A stretch of DNA of 64,000 bases from Halorubrum sp. CSM-61 (GCF_003781945.1 NZ_RJJW01000004.1:249058-313057), one strand, 5' to 3'. Numbered from the stretch's first letter, positions 9,062 through 17,412 are shown. Translations and numbers: made by a program. Notes: generated by a model not told the origin, from the letters alone.

Positions 9062-9337
9062 CTACGAGATGGAGTACGTCGCCGCGGCCATCAGCAGCAT
9101 GGTGAGCGCGAGGGCGAGCGCCATCACGTAGGTGAGCGAGCGGTTCTCCCACCGGAGGTGCTGGAAGTACGCGACGATGAGCAGCGTCTTGACCGTCGCG
9201 ATCACCATCGTCCCGCCGAGCGCCTGAGCGTAGGTGAAGTTGAGGAAATCGGCCTCGAAGAGAACGAAGTTGAGGGCCGCCGCAATCAGGAGCGCGACGT
9301 AGATCGCGGTGTACAGTTTGAGCGAGTCGTCCGACAT
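9062..9337 (-). CDS. coxD: cytochrome c oxidase subunit IV-like protein
   Basis: A 91-residue protein with three hydrophobic helices (about 8-28, 40-58 and 66-88). It matches the prokaryotic subunit IV family, recognised by the FTYAQALGGTMVIATVKTLLI stretch and an FQHLRWE motif between helices two and three. It should belong to the oxidase encoded at 3060-6346 but sits 2.7 kb away on the opposite strand, with four unrelated genes between. A TATA-like tctttaagc lies about 30 bp upstream, so it has its own promoter. Confidence 0.85.
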   Translation of the reverse strand: MSDDSLKLYTAIYVALLIAAALNFVLFEADFLNFTYAQALGGTMVIATVKTLLIVAYFQHLRWENRSLTYVMALALALTMLLMAAATYSIS

Positions 9338-9433
9338 TGCTTGCCTTCGACTTCGTCCCTGTGCTTAAAGAATTAACCATCCGGGGGACGCGATCGCACT
9401 TCTCGAACCGACCGCGGATTCTGACACCACGGC

Positions 9434-9473
9434 GGAGTCCGACCACCGACCACGGAGTCCGACCACCGACCAC
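9434..9473. repeat. perfect 20-bp tandem duplication
   Basis: The unit ggagtccgaccaccgaccac occurs twice back to back (9434-9453 and 9454-9473), followed by a partial third start (ggatcc). It lies upstream of the gene at 9543, between divergent promoters. A recent slippage product is the simplest reading; a protein-binding array is possible. Confidence 0.8.
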
Positions 9474-9542
9474 GGATCCCGAAACGTCTATCCGCGCGAC
9501 GCGCCCACTTCACACCGGTCGCAGTAGCCGACCGATGCCACC

Positions 9543-10061
9543 GTGGACCCCCTCGAACCGACGGACGATCTGCTCGAGTCGCTGTACGTCGTCAACAAGA
9601 TCGCGAAGCAGTTCGCCGACGAGGCGACCGCCGCTTACGAGCGGGGCGACCTCACCGAGAGCAACGTCCGGTCGGCCCGAAAAGACGCGCTCTACCGGAC
9701 GAAGACCGCCGTCCTCTCCCGCGTCGTCGCCCACGACCCGTCCCGCGTCTCCGGGGAATACCACGCGATCAACGGCGACGTCTGGCTCTTCTTAGACGTC
9801 GACGGGTGGAAGTTCCACCAGCCGGCGTACGCGATCGGCGGCGAGCTCACGGACGCGATCGAGGTGTCGAACTCCCGCTCGGACCCCCTCGACGCGCCGT
9901 ACGTCCGTGACTCGACCGTCGAACGCTCCGATCGGACGCTGGAGGAGTCGCTCTCGCGGCTGGCCGACGCCGGCGTCAACGCGAACGACCACCTCGCGCG
10001 CCCGACGGTCACGAGCGAGGACGACCGGATCGTCGACGTGCGATGGTCGTTCCTCCCGTAG
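9543..10061 (+). CDS. conserved-looking soluble protein, unknown function
   Basis: A 172-residue protein starting with GTG (an ATG 8 bp upstream is out of frame). It opens with a helical segment rich in charged residues (DDLLESLYVVNKIAKQFADE) and contains a tryptophan/aromatic core DVWLFLDVDGWKFHQP at about 80-95. The C-terminal third is polar. The fold looks compact and cytoplasmic. No family or catalytic motif recognised. Confidence 0.6.
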   Translation: MDPLEPTDDLLESLYVVNKIAKQFADEATAAYERGDLTESNVRSARKDALYRTKTAVLSRVVAHDPSRVSGEYHAINGDVWLFLDVDGWKFHQPAYAIGGELTDAIEVSNSRSDPLDAPYVRDSTVERSDRTLEESLSRLADAGVNANDHLARPTVTSEDDRIVDVRWSFLP

Positions 10062-10175
10062 CTCCCGCTTTTCCCGCAGTCGTCGGAGACGGTTATCGAA
10101 TCCGAGCCGACGCGATCGGCCGCGACGCTGTCGGATCGGCGTTTCGGAAAAATCGAATCGCGGTTCGGAGCCGAG

Positions 10176-10760
10176 TTACGCTTCGACGACTTCGATGGCA
10201 CCGAGCATCCCGACCGTTTCGTGGGGGGTGCAGTAGTAGAGCTGAATCCCGGTGTTGTCGAACGACTGCTCGAAGGTCTCGCCCTCCTCGTCGACCGCGT
10301 CGCCGCTATCGAAGTCGGACTCGGAGTCCTCGGCGGAGACCACGTTGTGTGCCCCGCCCTGACCGGTCCACTCCCAGACGACGGTCGTGCTGGAGTCGAT
10401 CCGGATCGCGGGCGGCTCGAACGCCAGCCCGTCGCTGCCGCCGCCGACCGCGACGGTGACCTGGTCCTGTCCGGTGTAGTCCATGATCTGCCCCTCGTAC
10501 AGCCGGGCGTCGGAGAGGTAGTCGTCGATCTCGTTCGGGACGTCGTCGGACCCCGACCCGCCGTCGGAACCGTCGGATCCATCGGAGCCGTCCGAACCGT
10601 CGTCGCCGTCCATTCCGTCGGAGCCGTCGGACCCGCCATCTTCTCCGGATTCATCGGATCCGTCGCCGCCGTCGCCGCCGGAACAGCCGGCGAGCGTTCC
10701 CAGGGTCAGCGCGGCTCCGGTCCCGGCGACGTACCGCCGTCTAGACAGTCTGTCAGACAT
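10176..10760 (-). CDS. halocyanin-like blue copper lipoprotein
   Basis: A 194-residue exported electron carrier. A twin-arginine signal (SRRRYVAG) leads to a lipobox ending at C26 (TLAGC), so it is exported folded by Tat and anchored by lipid. Residues 28-72 are a Gly/Ser/Asp repeat linker (GSDGSDGS type). The cupredoxin domain shows type-1 copper ligands H138 (GGAHNV), C177, H180 (YYCTPH) and M185. It may donate electrons to the CuA subunit at 3060; that link is inferred from proximity and the known role of halocyanins. The C terminus converges with the gene at 9543. Confidence 0.92.
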   Translation of the reverse strand: MSDRLSRRRYVAGTGAALTLGTLAGCSGGDGGDGSDESGEDGGSDGSDGMDGDDGSDGSDGSDGSDGGSGSDDVPNEIDDYLSDARLYEGQIMDYTGQDQVTVAVGGGSDGLAFEPPAIRIDSSTTVVWEWTGQGGAHNVVSAEDSESDFDSGDAVDEEGETFEQSFDNTGIQLYYCTPHETVGMLGAIEVVEA

Positions 10761-10893
10761 CGCCCTTCAGTAGGGGTTCGAGCCTTACAAACCCCTTGAC
10801 TACCCCCGTTGTTCGAGAATTGTGGGTCGTTTCTTGTAGGGAAGGTGGCCCGCCGTCGGCGGCTTTATTCGCGGGCGTCCCCGTGGTCGATCC

Positions 10894-11493
10894 ATGCGGG
10901 AGGACGAGCTGGCGACGCGCGTGGTCGACCACTACACCGCGGTTCACGACGACCCCGAGATCCGGTTGGAGGAGCCGTACGACGCGGAGGGGCGTCGCGG
11001 GATCGTCGACGTGTACGTCCGCCTCCGAACGCCGGAGCGCGTCGATCACGTCATCGAACTCAAGGGGGACGCCGCCGTCCGAGGCGCGACCGGCGCCAAC
11101 GAGATCCTCCGGCAGTACCGCCGGATGGAGCGGTACTTCCACGCCGACGCGAGCCACGGGCTCCGCCCGAAGCTCGGGCGCACCGAGCCGGGCGCGCGGT
11201 TCCTCCTCTGTTTCGCGCCGACGCCGACCTGCGTCTACCACGTCGCGACCCATCGCTCCCTGTACGGCTCCGTGGACGCGGCGGCGCGAGTCGACGACGT
11301 GCCCGCGGTCCGGACCGTCGCGTTCCTCACCGGGCTCGACGGCGACCCCGCCGACCTCGGGATGGTGTCGGTCAACGGGGACGCGTCGTTCGGATCCGAG
11401 GCGTTCCTGAGCGCCGTGCCCGAGGGCTCTCGGCTGGCGGAGAGCATTCGGCGGGTCGACGACGACGTGATCGACCCGGATAACGGAGAGTAA
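10894..11493 (+). CDS. orphan PD-(D/E)XK-like protein
   Basis: A 199-residue protein with no close family I recognise. Residues 36-58 read GIVDVYVR, then HVIELKGD. D39 plus E55-x-K57 fit the D...(D/E)xK active site of restriction-type nucleases, at normal spacing, after an acidic beta-strand start. Later segments (ARFLLCFAP; VRTVAFLTGLDGD) look like further core strands. No methyltransferase or helicase lies beside it. A DNA-targeting or DNA-repair nuclease is plausible but unproven. Confidence 0.6.
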   Translation: MREDELATRVVDHYTAVHDDPEIRLEEPYDAEGRRGIVDVYVRLRTPERVDHVIELKGDAAVRGATGANEILRQYRRMERYFHADASHGLRPKLGRTEPGARFLLCFAPTPTCVYHVATHRSLYGSVDAAARVDDVPAVRTVAFLTGLDGDPADLGMVSVNGDASFGSEAFLSAVPEGSRLAESIRRVDDDVIDPDNGE

Positions 11494-11523
11494 GGGCGTT
11501 CGGGCGATAGCCCGGCGTCCGAG

Positions 11524-11877
11524 TCAGTACTCCTCGTACGCGAGGTTCATCATCCACTGGGAGAAGGCGTCCGCCTGCGCGTCGACCTCCTCCTCGCCGA
11601 TGAACGGCGAGAGCATGTCGCCGGCCATGAGAAGCGAGAAGTCCAGGTCGCGGGGCGCGGGTTCGAGGTAATACGTGTTGTGGCCGTCGTAGACGGTGTC
11701 CGAGCGCTGGATGAGCCCGGACTCCTCTAGCGACTCGGCGATGCGGCTCCCCTTTCGCGAGGAGACGCCGAGTTCCTTCCAGAAGTCGCTCTGGTGGATG
11801 CCACCGGTCTCGCGGATGAGTTCGAGGCCGGCGCGTTCGTCCTCGGAGAGGTCGGCCTCGAGTTCGGACACGCTCAT
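11524..11877 (-). CDS. small winged-helix (MarR/Lrp-like) transcription factor
   Basis: A 117-residue protein. Residues 12-60 form a winged helix: the LELIRETGGIHQSDFWKELG helices are followed by a recognition helix SSRKGSRIAESLEESGLI and a wing with YDGHNTYYL. The C terminus is acidic and hydrophobic and may dimerise. It is transcribed divergently from the NRDE gene's upstream side but converges on 10894, so its target is not clear. A TATA-like tttaag sits about 25-30 bp upstream of the ATG at 11877. Confidence 0.75.
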   Translation of the reverse strand: MSVSELEADLSEDERAGLELIRETGGIHQSDFWKELGVSSRKGSRIAESLEESGLIQRSDTVYDGHNTYYLEPAPRDLDFSLLMAGDMLSPFIGEEEVDAQADAFSQWMMNLAYEEY

Positions 11878-11933
11878 ACCGTATCGAGCGCCCGCGAGTC
11901 GCTTAAAACTGGCTTTCCGCGCCGTCGCCGCCG

Positions 11934-12830
11934 CTACGCCGATCCATCCGGTCCGATGGAGTCAGGGCCGCCCGATCCGCCCGTGCCGAAGCCCGCCGGC
12001 AGCGGTACCGGCTCCGCGGGCGTCTCGCAGGGGGGGCCGTCGGCGTACGCGAACTCGACGGTCGTCTCTGAGCCGGAGGCCCCCTCGGAGTTCGGGACGG
12101 TTCGGATCCGCGTGAACGATCGCGTGCCGAAGCCGTCGCCGTGGAGGCAGGCGCCGTACTCGTGGTCCGCGAGCGTCGCGCTCGCGCGGTCGAGCCACGC
12201 CGCGCCGGACTCGCCGGGTTCGGGAGCGAGCGCCTCCGCGACCGCCCGCGCGCTGTCGGCCCGCTCCGCGCCGAACTCCCGTCGCCGGTCCGGGATCGCG
12301 AAGCGCTCGGCGCCGTTGATCACGCTGCCGACGTTCCCGACGACGTGGACGCCGGGGTCGAGGCGGGCGATCGCCAGTCGGCCGTCGTACGAGAGGAGAA
12401 ACGCGGCGGCGGCGTCGGCGAGCACGAGGTTGAACCCGTCGTACGACCGGCGTTCGAGCTCGCGCTCGACCCTCCGCACGGCGTCCTCCGCGGAGTTCGC
12501 GGTCAGGCAGTCCCGGACGAGGAGCCCCCTGGAACGGTCGCCATCGCGGTCGGCGTCGAGCCAGCGGTTCGTGACCGCGACGACGACGCCCGACGCGGAG
12601 AGCCCGATCCACGTCCCGCCGGCCTCGGCGTCGCGGGGGGCGACGTACAGATCGTCGTTGTCGCCGGCTGCGGCGTCGTCGTCGTCGTCGGCCGCGGCGT
12701 CGTCGTCCTCGCCGTCGTCTCCTCGAAGGGCCGGCGGCTCGGAGGGGCGGTCCAGCGCTTCGTCGCGGTTCGCGGCGAGCGCGATCGGTGCGTCACCGAA
12801 CGTCTGCCAGGCGAGCGTGAGGGTGCACAC
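11934..12830 (-). CDS. NRDE/TANGO2-family protein with acidic insertion
   Basis: A 298-residue protein that begins MCTLTLAW, with the family hallmark NRDE at about 21-24. NRDE proteins look like N-terminal-nucleophile hydrolases with Cys2 as nucleophile, though the reaction is not settled; eukaryotic TANGO2 is linked to haem or lipid handling. An acidic Asp/Ala insertion (about 36-62, from GAC/GCG repeats on the coding strand) sits just after the motif and looks like a low-complexity expansion. The start is GTG, which keeps Cys in position 2. Confidence 0.85.
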   Translation of the reverse strand: MCTLTLAWQTFGDAPIALAANRDEALDRPSEPPALRGDDGEDDDAAADDDDDAAAGDNDDLYVAPRDAEAGGTWIGLSASGVVVAVTNRWLDADRDGDRSRGLLVRDCLTANSAEDAVRRVERELERRSYDGFNLVLADAAAAFLLSYDGRLAIARLDPGVHVVGNVGSVINGAERFAIPDRRREFGAERADSARAVAEALAPEPGESGAAWLDRASATLADHEYGACLHGDGFGTRSFTRIRTVPNSEGASGSETTVEFAYADGPPCETPAEPVPLPAGFGTGGSGGPDSIGPDGSA

Positions 12831-12887
12831 GGCGGCGATCCGGTGGCTCGCGAGGAAAAACCCGCGGTCGACGAGGGCGGAGAGTCT

Positions 12888-12937
12888 TTACTCAGAATAA
12901 AAGAAATCTTTTGGTGGCTGGCCGCCAAGGCCGTTAC
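12888..12937 (+). promoter_or_regulatory. promoter and candidate operator of glucose dehydrogenase
   Basis: A TATA-like aataaaag (12896-12903) is followed by an imperfect palindrome: ttggtggc (12912-12919), two bases, gccgccaa (12922-12929), with one mismatch. It lies between the TATA box and the ATG at 12938, a typical place for a repressor or activator of an archaeal promoter. GfcR, encoded next, is the obvious candidate binder; this is inference. Confidence 0.45.
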
Positions 12938-14008
12938 ATGAAGGCCATCGCCGTGTACGACGGGACGGACGAACCGGTCGTGACAGAGAAGCCGCGACCG
13001 GAGCCGGCGCCCGGGGAGGCGTTGGTGCGGACCCTTCGGGTCGGCGTCGACGGGACCGACCACGAGGTCATCTCGGGGAGCCACGGCGGCTCCCCCGAGG
13101 GCGAGGATCACCTCGTGTTGGGCCACGAGGCGGTCGGCGTGATCGAAGAGCCGAACGACACGCCGTTCGAGGTCGGCGACGTCGTGGTGCCGACCGTCCG
13201 ACGGCCGCCGAACGGGGCCAACGAGTACTTCGCTCGCGGCGAGCCCGACATGGCGCCCGAGGGACGATACCACGAGCGCGGTATCGTCGGCGCCCACGGA
13301 TTCATGGCGGAGTACTTCACCAGCCCCGCGGAGTTCCTCGTCGAGATCCCGCCGGCGCTGGCCGAGTGGGGGTTCCTCGTCGAGCCCGTCTCGATCGCGG
13401 AGAAGGCGATCGAACACGCCTACGCCAGCCGGTCGGCGTTCCACTGGGAGCCGGAGTCGGCGCTAATCTTGGGCAACGGCTCGCTCGGGCTGTTGACGGT
13501 GGCGACCCTCGACGAGGCGTTCGACCGGATCTACTGTCTCGGCCGCCGGGAGCGACCGGACCCGACGATCGACGTCATCGAGTCGCTCGGCGCGACGTAC
13601 GTCAACTCCAACGAGACGCCGGTTCCCGAGGTCCCCGACGCCCACGAGCCGATGGACTTCGTCTTCGAGGCGACCGGCTACGCGCCTCACGCCTTCGAAA
13701 CGATCGAGGCGCTCGCGCCGAACGGCGTGGGGGCGCTGCTCGGCGTCCCCGGCGACTGGGTGTTCGAGATCGACGGCGGAAAGCTCCACCGCGAGTTCGT
13801 CCTCCACAACAAGGCGCTCGTCGGCAGCGTCAACTCCGGCTACGAGCACTTCGAGGCCGCCGTGGACTCGCTGTCCCGCTTCTCGGACGGGTTCCTCGAC
13901 GATCTCGTCACGGGAATCTACGGGCTCGACGACTTCGAGGCCGCGTTCGCGGATGACGACACGACTATTAAAACGGCGGTCGAATTCGGCGTATATGAAG
14001 AACGTTGA
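12938..14008 (+). CDS. gdh: glucose 1-dehydrogenase
   Basis: A 356-residue medium-chain zinc dehydrogenase. It closely matches, from memory, the Haloferax mediterranei glucose dehydrogenase in length and sequence: MKAIAVYDG start, GEALVRTLRVGVDGTDHEVI, the GHEA zinc and substrate region near 68, ARGEPDMAPEGRY and LILGNGSLGLL as the Rossmann GxGxxG motif (about 180-190). It oxidises glucose to gluconolactone with NAD(P)+, the first step of the semi-phosphorylative Entner-Doudoroff path. The ATG at 12938 matches the family; nine upstream codons are ignored. It overlaps gfcR by 14 bp. Confidence 0.93.
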   Translation: MKAIAVYDGTDEPVVTEKPRPEPAPGEALVRTLRVGVDGTDHEVISGSHGGSPEGEDHLVLGHEAVGVIEEPNDTPFEVGDVVVPTVRRPPNGANEYFARGEPDMAPEGRYHERGIVGAHGFMAEYFTSPAEFLVEIPPALAEWGFLVEPVSIAEKAIEHAYASRSAFHWEPESALILGNGSLGLLTVATLDEAFDRIYCLGRRERPDPTIDVIESLGATYVNSNETPVPEVPDAHEPMDFVFEATGYAPHAFETIEALAPNGVGALLGVPGDWVFEIDGGKLHREFVLHNKALVGSVNSGYEHFEAAVDSLSRFSDGFLDDLVTGIYGLDDFEAAFADDDTTIKTAVEFGVYEER

Positions 14009-14630
14009 CGACCTGATAGACAGCGCGGCCGAGCTCGCGGAACACGGCCTCTCGAAGGGCGAAATCGCCGACGAGCTGAACGTCTCCCGAGAAACTGCCA
14101 GCTGGCTCGTCGAGCGCGGCGGCGGCAACGACGCGGGCGACGAGATCGCGGCGTCCACCTCGACGGCCGACATTCACGTCGACTGGTCGGCGCTCGGACG
14201 CGACTCGACGCGCCTCCGGTACGCGGCCAGCGCGATGGCGGACCTGCTGGCCAAGCAGGGCGAGAACGTCGACCTGACGGTCGGCGTCGAGAAGGCCGGC
14301 GCGCCGCTCGCGACCGCGGTCGCGAACCAGCTCGACACGGATCTCGGCACGTACGCGCCCGCGAAACACCAGTGGGACGAGGGCGACATCGACGAACAGG
14401 GCGGCGGTTTCTCGCGGAACTTCGCCGCCATCCGCGACCGCGACTGCTACGTCGTCGACGACATCATCACCTCGGGGACGACGATGCGCGAGTCGATCGA
14501 CGCGATCCGCGAGCAGGGCGGCGAGCCGGTCGCCTGCGTCGTCTTGGTCGACAAGCGCGGGTACGACGAGATCGACGACGTGCCGGTGTACTCGCTCGTC
14601 GACGTGGTCCGCGTCGACCGCGAGGAGTAG
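13995..14630 (+). CDS. gfcR: GfcR, PRTase-like sugar-catabolism regulator
   Basis: A 211-residue protein with an N-terminal helix-turn-helix (about 5-40, with HGLSKGEIADELNVSRETASWL) joined to a phosphoribosyltransferase domain whose PRPP loop is VVDDIITSGTT (about 155-165). In Haloferax volcanii this protein is a transcriptional regulator of the glucose/fructose pathways and not a pyrimidine enzyme. The ATG at 13995 removes 14 upstream codons that lie inside gdh. The 14-bp overlap with gdh means co-transcription with one of its expected targets, and possibly autoregulation. Confidence 0.9.
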   Translation: MKNVDDLIDSAAELAEHGLSKGEIADELNVSRETASWLVERGGGNDAGDEIAASTSTADIHVDWSALGRDSTRLRYAASAMADLLAKQGENVDLTVGVEKAGAPLATAVANQLDTDLGTYAPAKHQWDEGDIDEQGGGFSRNFAAIRDRDCYVVDDIITSGTTMRESIDAIREQGGEPVACVVLVDKRGYDEIDDVPVYSLVDVVRVDREE

Positions 14631-14782
14631 GACAGAACGGCTCCGTCGAAACCAGTTGGGAGTGGCGTTCTGACCGAAACCGGTCAGTACAGACACAGCG
14701 ACGAACGATAGCGGGAGTGAGTATCGCAGATCGGTGGTGGCGAATCAGTACTTAAAGGATCCGTGAGCGATGGCGACGATCG
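14631..14782. other. gap between gfcR and structured repeat A
   Basis: No gene is visible. The 3' side of gfcR runs into an AT-richer segment with cagtacttaaagg near 14748-14760, then the flank of repeat A. It may hold the gfcR terminator, but there is no clear hairpin with a T-run. Confidence 0.3.
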
Positions 14783-15173
14783 CTTATAAATAACAACGCG
14801 GTGGCGTCGCCGGCGGCAGAGCCGCCGGCTGCAAGAGGCGCGTTGCGCCTCCCTGCGTGCCTCCGAGCGGCCGACAGGCCGCGAGGAGCACGCGCGAGGG
14901 AGTCGCTGGCGGCTATCGCCGCCAGCGACAGGGCGAGAGCGAAGCTCTCGCTAGCAACCGGACGTAGTCCGGTGACGAGGCTGGGGAGGCGTGAGGCGCG
15001 GTTGCGGTGTTGTGCGGGTGGGATTCAAAGGGGCAGCCGTGAGGGCGGCGCAGGCGACGCGAGCACCGCAACGAGGGAGCAACGCGACCGAGTGAGGAGC
15101 GCGGCGAGCGTGCGCCGCCCTCACGGCTGGGGCTTTGCAGGTCTTCACCGCAATACCGTCGATCACTTATAAA
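14783..15173 (-). repeat. structured repeat, copy A (non-coding, hairpin-rich)
   Basis: It is bounded by cttataaa at 14783-14790 and 15166-15173, so TTTATAAG reads on the minus strand at both ends. On the minus strand the TATA-like box is about 16 bp from a conserved ggtgaag (15143-15149). A perfect 19-bp stem follows: arms 15034-15052 and 15111-15129. The distal part has six consecutive perfect small hairpins with 3-4 base loops: 14810-14828, 14836-14850, 14867-14882, 14902-14929, 14933-14951 and 14957-14973. A further cttataaa at 15200-15207 marks a repeated upstream end. It resembles copies B and C. Confidence 0.85.
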
Positions 15174-15436
15174 CAGCCGCCAGCAACACCGCTCGATCGC
15201 TTATAAACAACCACTCTACCGTCTTGCTATACCCACTCCCGCTGTCGATCAAGGGACATCCGTCAGTGACCGGCCGTTTCGGACGGGAACGTATCCGAGG
15301 AGTGAGAGTGCAACGGAGCCGACAGGACGGGATGAAACACCGTGTCCGCTGTACCGTGGCCCCCCGTCCGTCCGTGGTTCGAGTCGCGTCGATCCCGTGC
15401 GGAACCCATTTGCGTCGCGGGCGCGTATCGCTTCCC
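15174..15436. other. intergenic region before the glutaredoxin gene
   Basis: It starts with the second cttataaa (15200-15207) attached to copy A. From 15210 on I see no gene with haloarchaeal codon use. The glutaredoxin start at 15437 has no obvious TATA box at -27 and its transcript may have a leader. Confidence 0.3.
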
Positions 15437-15781
15437 ATGACGTTCCAACCCGAGACCGACGCCGACCCCGACGAGATCGCGGCCCGAGTCGAGGAGACGA
15501 TCGCCGACAACGACGTGGTGCTCTTCATGAAGGGGAACCGCCTGATGCCGCAGTGCGGCTACTCGAAGCGGGCGGTCGAGCTGATCGGCCAGCACGTCGA
15601 GGAGTTCGAGACTGTCGACGTGCTGCCGGCGCTGCCGCACTACCGGGAGGCGCTGGAGTCCCGCAGCGGCTGGGAGACGATCCCGCAGACGTTCGTCGAC
15701 GGCGAGTTCGTCGGCGGGAGCGACGTGCTCGCGGAGCTCGACGAGCGGGGCGAGCTCGCGGCCGAGCTAGGCGCTGAATAA
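15437..15781 (+). CDS. monothiol glutaredoxin-like protein
   Basis: A 114-residue glutaredoxin-fold protein. The active-site motif is CGYSK with C40, close to the CGFS of monothiol glutaredoxins that carry Fe-S clusters; TIPQTFVDGEFVGGSDVLAEL (about 81-101) holds the cis-proline and glutathione-site residues. Haloarchaea use gamma-glutamylcysteine, not glutathione, so the thiol partner is probably that; this is inference. The start was trimmed to the ATG at 15437, where family similarity begins; upstream codons fall in intergenic sequence. Confidence 0.85.
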   Translation: MTFQPETDADPDEIAARVEETIADNDVVLFMKGNRLMPQCGYSKRAVELIGQHVEEFETVDVLPALPHYREALESRSGWETIPQTFVDGEFVGGSDVLAELDERGELAAELGAE

Positions 15782-15969
15782 CCCGTTCGAATCCGCCGAA
15801 GCCGACATCTCAGGGAACGCGCGGCCCCCGCCTTTCGCGGCTTAGTCGACTCCTAATCTCGGAGGTCGAAGGGCAGGCGATATAAACCTACGGACCGTAG
15901 ACGGGGTAGGTGCAGCAGTCGCCGCTGCCGCCGTGTCGATCGGTTCGACCCCACCTCACCCAACTAACA

Positions 15970-16539
15970 ATGACAGGCCGCGTGTTCAGACTTCATTCGA
16001 CGCTCGAACTGCCACTCGAAGACGTGGAGACGTACTTCGAAGAAGATCCCGACCTCCCGCCGGAGATCGACGACATCGACATCACGCGTCGAAACAACAC
16101 CCTCATCATCAAGGCCCTGTCCGACGACGAGTCCATCAGCAAGTACACGCCGACCGCCCAGCTGAAGGCGTCGGTCACGGAGACGCGCGTGTGGGAAGAA
16201 GAGCCCCCGCGCGCCGGCGGCCCGCAGTGGATGGACGACGAGGAGGAGGAGATCCCCTCCGAGCTCGTCGAGTTCGCCTGCTTCAAGGGCGACCGCGAGA
16301 CCGTCCTCCAGAACTCCGCGCTCCAGTACCCCATGTTCTTAGTCCTCCGCGAGATCGCGACCCGCTCAGAGAAAGGGACGCTGACAGCGATCACCGAGGA
16401 GGACGGCGAGCTGGAGGCGACACGCATCGTCGAGGGCGAAGCGCGTCCCGCGAGCATCGAGGTCGTCGAGAGCCCCCAGGGGGCGGGAGACGGCGACGGC
16501 GGCGTCAACTGGCGCGACAACGAGTTCATCTCGGACTGA
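15970..16539 (+). CDS. acidic conserved haloarchaeal protein, unknown function
   Basis: A 189-residue soluble acidic protein. It begins MTGRVFRLHSTLELPLEDVE and carries an RRNNTLIIKALSDDESISKY segment near 41-60, then a very acidic WMDDEEEEIPSELVEFACFKGD. The C-terminal tail (160-189) is polar and glycine-rich. I recall similar proteins in most haloarchaea but cannot name a function. A TATA-like gatataaac at 15880-15888 lies further upstream, so a leader of about 50-60 bases is likely. Confidence 0.7.
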   Translation: MTGRVFRLHSTLELPLEDVETYFEEDPDLPPEIDDIDITRRNNTLIIKALSDDESISKYTPTAQLKASVTETRVWEEEPPRAGGPQWMDDEEEEIPSELVEFACFKGDRETVLQNSALQYPMFLVLREIATRSEKGTLTAITEEDGELEATRIVEGEARPASIEVVESPQGAGDGDGGVNWRDNEFISD

Positions 16540-16671
16540 GTACGGTTCTGAACCGTCGGTTCCCCTGCGGTGACCGATATCGACAGATTTCCGCTCTCTG
16601 ACCGCCGTTCGCCCGCCAGCGACCGCGTCGAGACCGCCGACGCTTTAGGCGCACCGGCCGTTTCACCGCCA

Positions 16672-17388
16672 ATGACCGACGATTGGGTGAGCCTCTTTTC
16701 GGGCGGCAAAGACTCCTCGTGGGCGCTGTACCGGGCGCTGGAGGAGGGCCTCGACGTCTCGCGGCTCCTGACGATTCACCCCGCGGGCGACTCGTACATG
16801 TACCACACGCCGGCGACCGAACTGGCCGAGCTCGCGGCCGAGAGCGTCGGGATCGACCTCGTCGAGGTGTCGCCCGACGACTTCGGCGCCGACGACGTCG
16901 ACGACGCGGGCGCGCAGGGCGACGCCGAACTGGAGCCGATGGAGGCCGCGCTGCGCGAGATCGCCGCCGACGAGGGGGTCGACCTCGCGGGCGTCACCGC
17001 GGGCGCGGTGGAGAGCGAGTACCAGACGAGCCGCATTCAGGGGATGTGCGACCGGCTCGGGATCGACCTGTTCGCGCCCCTGTGGCGGGAGGACCCGATC
17101 GAACTCGCCGAGGCGATGTTCGAGGCGGGCTTCGAGATCCGGATCGTGCAGGTGGCGGCCTACGGCCTCGACGAGTCGTGGCTCGGTCGGCGCTACGACG
17201 CGGACGCGCTCGCAGAGCTCGTGGATCTCCGAGAGGAGTACGGGGTCCATCCGCTGGGCGAGGGCGGCGAGTTCGAGACGTACGTCGTCGACGGGCCGCA
17301 CATGGACCGGCGGATCGACATCGAGTACGACGCCGTCTGGGAGGGCGACCGCGGCCACGTCGAGGTCGGGGACGCGCGGCTCGAGTAG
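16672..17388 (+). CDS. dph6: diphthine--ammonia ligase (last diphthamide step)
   Basis: A 238-residue ATP-pyrophosphatase-type enzyme. The nucleotide loop SGGKDSS is at 10-16, followed by the family's HPAGDSYMYHTPA near 36-48 and GVTAGAVESEYQTSR near 107-121. It amidates diphthine on elongation factor 2 using ammonia and ATP, completing diphthamide. Dph2, the first-step enzyme, is encoded at 25929 in this window. The ATG at 16672 removes 34 weakly coding residues. It converges on glutamate dehydrogenase with 24 bp between stops. Confidence 0.9.
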   Translation: MTDDWVSLFSGGKDSSWALYRALEEGLDVSRLLTIHPAGDSYMYHTPATELAELAAESVGIDLVEVSPDDFGADDVDDAGAQGDAELEPMEAALREIAADEGVDLAGVTAGAVESEYQTSRIQGMCDRLGIDLFAPLWREDPIELAEAMFEAGFEIRIVQVAAYGLDESWLGRRYDADALAELVDLREEYGVHPLGEGGEFETYVVDGPHMDRRIDIEYDAVWEGDRGHVEVGDARLE

Positions 17389-17412
17389 AAGTTCTGTGCT
17401 CCGGACGCCGAA

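Noticed and set aside
10552-10680. Triplet-like ccgtcggatcc repeats in halocyanin as a CRISPR or satellite array
   Set aside because: They are codons for a Gly/Ser/Asp linker and have no spacers of constant length.
14801-15172. Open frames through repeat A (about 123 codons plus strand)
   Set aside because: They are by-products of GC-rich hairpin sequence. They have no family, and the same region is conserved as paired arms in three copies, which does not fit coding.
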